From the NCBI GenBank assembly GCA_017743585.1, contig JAGHYP010000133.1, forward strand, positions 1 through 7,373: DNA of 7,373 bases. The letters run 5' to 3'. A program made the position numbers and the translations under genes. The notes under the pieces are model-generated. The model worked only from the letters and a program-made list of their open reading frames with translations. It was not told the origin of the DNA and ran no database searches. Below are positions 5,680-7,373 of this stretch, piece by piece. The DNA is from Chloroflexota bacterium (GTDB lineage: Bacteria > Chloroflexota > Anaerolineae > Aggregatilineales > UBA2796). Each line of letters starts with the position of its first letter. Positions within the stretch are counted from its first letter, which is position 1.

Positions 5680-5707
5680 ATGGCTCGCGGCGGCTGCGCG
5701 CTGAAAT

Positions 5708-5736
5708 TTGGATTGAGATGCGCGTCACGCTATAGT
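5708..5736 (+). promoter_or_regulatory. Putative promoter of the CPBP protease-lipoprotein pair
   Basis: TTGGAT (5708-5713) and TATAGT (5731-5736, 5 of 6 matches) are 17 nt apart. The start point would be near 5743, about 20 nt before the ATG at 5763. The -35 box matches only in its TTG. Confidence 0.45.
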
Positions 5737-5762
5737 TTCAGAAAATGGTTTAGCGCTCCAAG

Positions 5763-6743
5763 ATGCCCCGAGCTGTGCCGATTCTTCTCACGCTGGGCGT
5801 CCTAGTCCTGATCGCCAATTATGCTGAGCAGCGTCCGCGCTGGCAGCCAATGCTATACAGCGCTCTGCTGGCCGCCAATGCAGGCTTGGTGCTCCTGACG
5901 CTTTCGCTAGAGCCGAATCTGAGCGCTGTGGCGCTGAGCATGGCCCTTGCTGCGCTAGCGAGCCTGCCGCTATGGCGACCTGCGCGCCTGCGCCTTGCAA
6001 TGTGGCTGCCCAAGAGCGGCTTCAAGGCTGACTCGCCGTTGCACGTCACAGCGCTCGTCTTATGCGCCCACTTGATCGCCAATAGCCTGCTGAATTACGC
6101 GCTGGCCGACGGCTTGAGCGGCTTGCGCGAGGCGCTGCAAGCGCGCGAGGATGTGCTGCGCGTGGAAGATATGCTGGCGCAAATGCTGATCTTCGCCCTG
6201 TTCGGCGCGCTCGGCGTCGGACTCGGCACGCGGCGGACGCTCTCGGCAGTGATGGAACGGCTCGCTTTGCGCGCGCCGACTTTGCGCGAGTTGTACATCG
6301 GCTTCAGCGTGGCCTTCATCCTGCTCTGGATAGTCTACGCGCTCAGCGTGCTGTGGCAGCTGCTCTTTCCGCCAGAGGTGCTTGAGCGGCAGACCGAGCT
6401 GAGCGGCTTGATCGCTGATAACATCGAGACGCTCAGCACGGCCTTCTGGGTCGCTCTCACAGCCGCGATTGGCGAAGAGATCGCTTTTCGCGGCGCGCTG
6501 CAGCCGATCTTCGGCAATTGGCTCACCAGCGCCGTCTTCGCGCTCACGCATGCGCAATACGCTTTCACGCCTGCGCTGGGCATCATCTTTGTCGTCTCGC
6601 TCGGCTTCGGCTGGGCAAGGCAGCGCTATAATACCACTGTGGCGATAGTCGCACATTTTGCCTACAACTTTGCGCTCGCCGCGTTCGTCGTGTTCGGACG
6701 CTATGCGCTAGAGGTGCTGGATGTGCTGGAGATGATGCCATGA
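5763..6743 (+). CDS. CPBP family intramembrane metalloprotease (Rce1/Abi-like)
   Basis: The protein has 326 residues and is largely membrane-embedded, with about eight hydrophobic segments. The C-terminal CPBP domain (about 175-315) carries all three active-site motifs: EExxxR (Glu238, Glu239, Arg243 in GEEIAFRG), FxxxH (Phe259-His263 in FALTHAQY) and HxxxN (His298-Asn302 in HFAYN). In Rce1-type enzymes these residues activate water for cleavage within or near the membrane. Bacterial relatives process peptides or confer self-immunity, but the substrate here is unknown. The N-terminal half (about 5-165) has extra membrane segments and a short charged loop (125-136) with no motif I recognise. 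No good Shine-Dalgarno sequence precedes the ATG at 5763; an upstream ATG at 5745 is followed at once by an in-frame TAG and is excluded. The stop overlaps the next start (ATGA), and the next product is a lipoprotein. Confidence 0.85.
   Translation: MPRAVPILLTLGVLVLIANYAEQRPRWQPMLYSALLAANAGLVLLTLSLEPNLSAVALSMALAALASLPLWRPARLRLAMWLPKSGFKADSPLHVTALVLCAHLIANSLLNYALADGLSGLREALQAREDVLRVEDMLAQMLIFALFGALGVGLGTRRTLSAVMERLALRAPTLRELYIGFSVAFILLWIVYALSVLWQLLFPPEVLERQTELSGLIADNIETLSTAFWVALTAAIGEEIAFRGALQPIFGNWLTSAVFALTHAQYAFTPALGIIFVVSLGFGWARQRYNTTVAIVAHFAYNFALAAFVVFGRYALEVLDVLEMMP
6728..6731 (+). promoter_or_regulatory. Ribosome binding site of the lipoprotein gene
   Basis: GGAG lies inside the end of the protease gene, 8 nt before the ATG at 6740. 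It supports that start and independent or re-initiated translation at the ATGA overlap. Confidence 0.6.
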
Positions 6744-7373
6744 AAGCGCTGCGCTCAGCGCGTCACAGCCTGATTTGGCTGCTATGTGCGCTCATGCTGA
6801 GCGGCTGTTTCGCGCGCGGTACGCGTCCGCCGCCAACGCCGACTCTGAACGCGACGACGCCTAGGGTCAGCCCAATTGCGCCGCTGCACGAGCTCACGCA
6901 AGCGCCACAGGCGTCGCCCGAGCTTGTAGTGACGGCGACAGCGGCCGGAATTGCGCAGCAACCGACACCTGCTGCGCCGCCAACTCAACCTGCGCCGCCG
7001 CCAAGCGCGATCCGCGTCTTCATCGCCAGTGGCGTGCCCCCTGCGCTCGCTGATGTTTTCATGCCGCTGCTCGCGAGCGGTCAAGTGGTGCTGAGCGACG
7101 CCGCCAATGCGCAGGTGCAGCTTGTGCGCGTGCCGCCGAACACCCCGACTCCGCTCTTGGCGCGCTGGGTGTATGTGCCTGTTGTGCCGTTCGTCTCAAC
7201 GGCTGAGCGGATCAGCGTGGCGGAGATTCAGCGCTTCTGGCGCGGCGATCTGGCGGCGCTCAGGGCGCTGAGCGAGAGCGGGCAGCCGCCAACTCTGGTC
7301 ATGACCGAGGAAGTGCGCCGCTGGCTGGTCAGCGGCTTGGGCGAGCCTGCGCCAAACACGCCAACTGAGGTGG
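6740..7373 (+). CDS. Lipoprotein with substrate-binding-like domain, possibly the front of a CapA-type protein (3' truncated)
   Basis: The frame stays open from the ATG at 6740 to the window end (211 complete codons). Residues 1-22 form a lipoprotein signal peptide ending in the lipobox LSGC, with Cys23 as lipidation site, so the protein is tethered outside the cytoplasmic membrane. A Pro/Thr/Ala-rich linker of low complexity runs from about 28 to 90. A folded domain begins near Ala90 (IRVFIASGVPPALADVF). It includes YVPVVPFVSTAERISVAEIQ followed by RFWRGDL, the pattern of periplasmic-binding-like domains in which a segment such as SLAEL precedes F/W-x-G. From memory, this arrangement stands before the metallophosphatase-like CapA domain in some Chloroflexota proteins; the part that would prove it is beyond the window. 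Translation is coupled to the protease gene by an ATGA overlap. Confidence 0.65.
   Translation, partial: MKALRSARHSLIWLLCALMLSGCFARGTRPPPTPTLNATTPRVSPIAPLHELTQAPQASPELVVTATAAGIAQQPTPAAPPTQPAPPPSAIRVFIASGVPPALADVFMPLLASGQVVLSDAANAQVQLVRVPPNTPTPLLARWVYVPVVPFVSTAERISVAEIQRFWRGDLAALRALSESGQPPTLVMTEEVRRWLVSGLGEPAPNTPTEV

Noticed and set aside
6060..6656. Long minus-strand open frame (198 aa) within the CPBP protease gene
   Set aside because: The composition is dominated by Arg, Glu, Gln and Ala with no motif, and it is antisense to a gene with all catalytic motifs. It is a GC-rich shadow frame.
6782..7084. Minus-strand 100-aa open frame opposite the lipoprotein
   Set aside because: It is almost half Arg with low complexity. 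It mirrors the Pro/Ala-rich linker codons of the lipoprotein and has no ribosome site.

Overview
The window looks like chromosomal DNA from a GC-rich bacterium, most likely a Chloroflexota member. This is an inference from the mix of protein types, with no marker gene to confirm it. That mix is a GT39-like membrane protein, a membrane-anchored WNEP glycosidase, a LysM lipid-free secreted protein, a WXG100 singleton and a CapA-like lipoprotein. There are no RNA genes, insertion sequences or CRISPR arrays, and no complete novel system that I can defend. The most interesting material is two decayed or frame-disrupted genes and some structured leader DNA.

Layout: (1) Bases 1-1037, plus strand: the C-terminal part of a polytopic GT39/PMT-like glycosyltransferase, cut by the window edge. 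(2) About 1003-1228, plus strand: the eroded remains of a short-chain dehydrogenase with large internal deletions. It starts inside the GT gene and runs into the 3' end of the next, opposing gene. (3) 1222-4003, minus strand: a compact operon of three envelope-related genes. In transcription order these are a secreted triple-LysM protein, a glycerophosphodiester phosphodiesterase and a membrane-anchored clan GH-A-like glycosidase. The last two overlap by ATGA, and a promoter with a perfect TATAAT lies upstream of the LysM gene. (4) 4004-4217: a divergent regulatory region with promoters on both strands and a 13-nt perfect palindrome.

(5) 4218-4517, plus strand: a WXG100 (ESAT-6-like) protein. 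It is followed at an ATGA junction by a small helical protein whose sequence is spread over different frames (4514-4823), so it is either a pseudogene, an assembly error in homopolymers or a frameshifted gene. (6) 4841-5679: a queuosine-precursor transporter (yhhQ family) with a leader that can form a strong hairpin and a smaller hairpin covering the ribosome binding site. (7) 5708-7373: a CPBP-family intramembrane protease, translationally coupled (ATGA) to a lipoprotein that runs off the window and resembles the substrate-binding-like front part of CapA-type proteins.

Most products act at or outside the membrane: glycosyl transfer, peptidoglycan or glycan binding, glycosidic cleavage, phosphodiester scavenging, WXG100 secretion, membrane proteolysis and a lipoprotein. 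The window therefore reads as an envelope-maintenance neighbourhood rather than one dedicated pathway.
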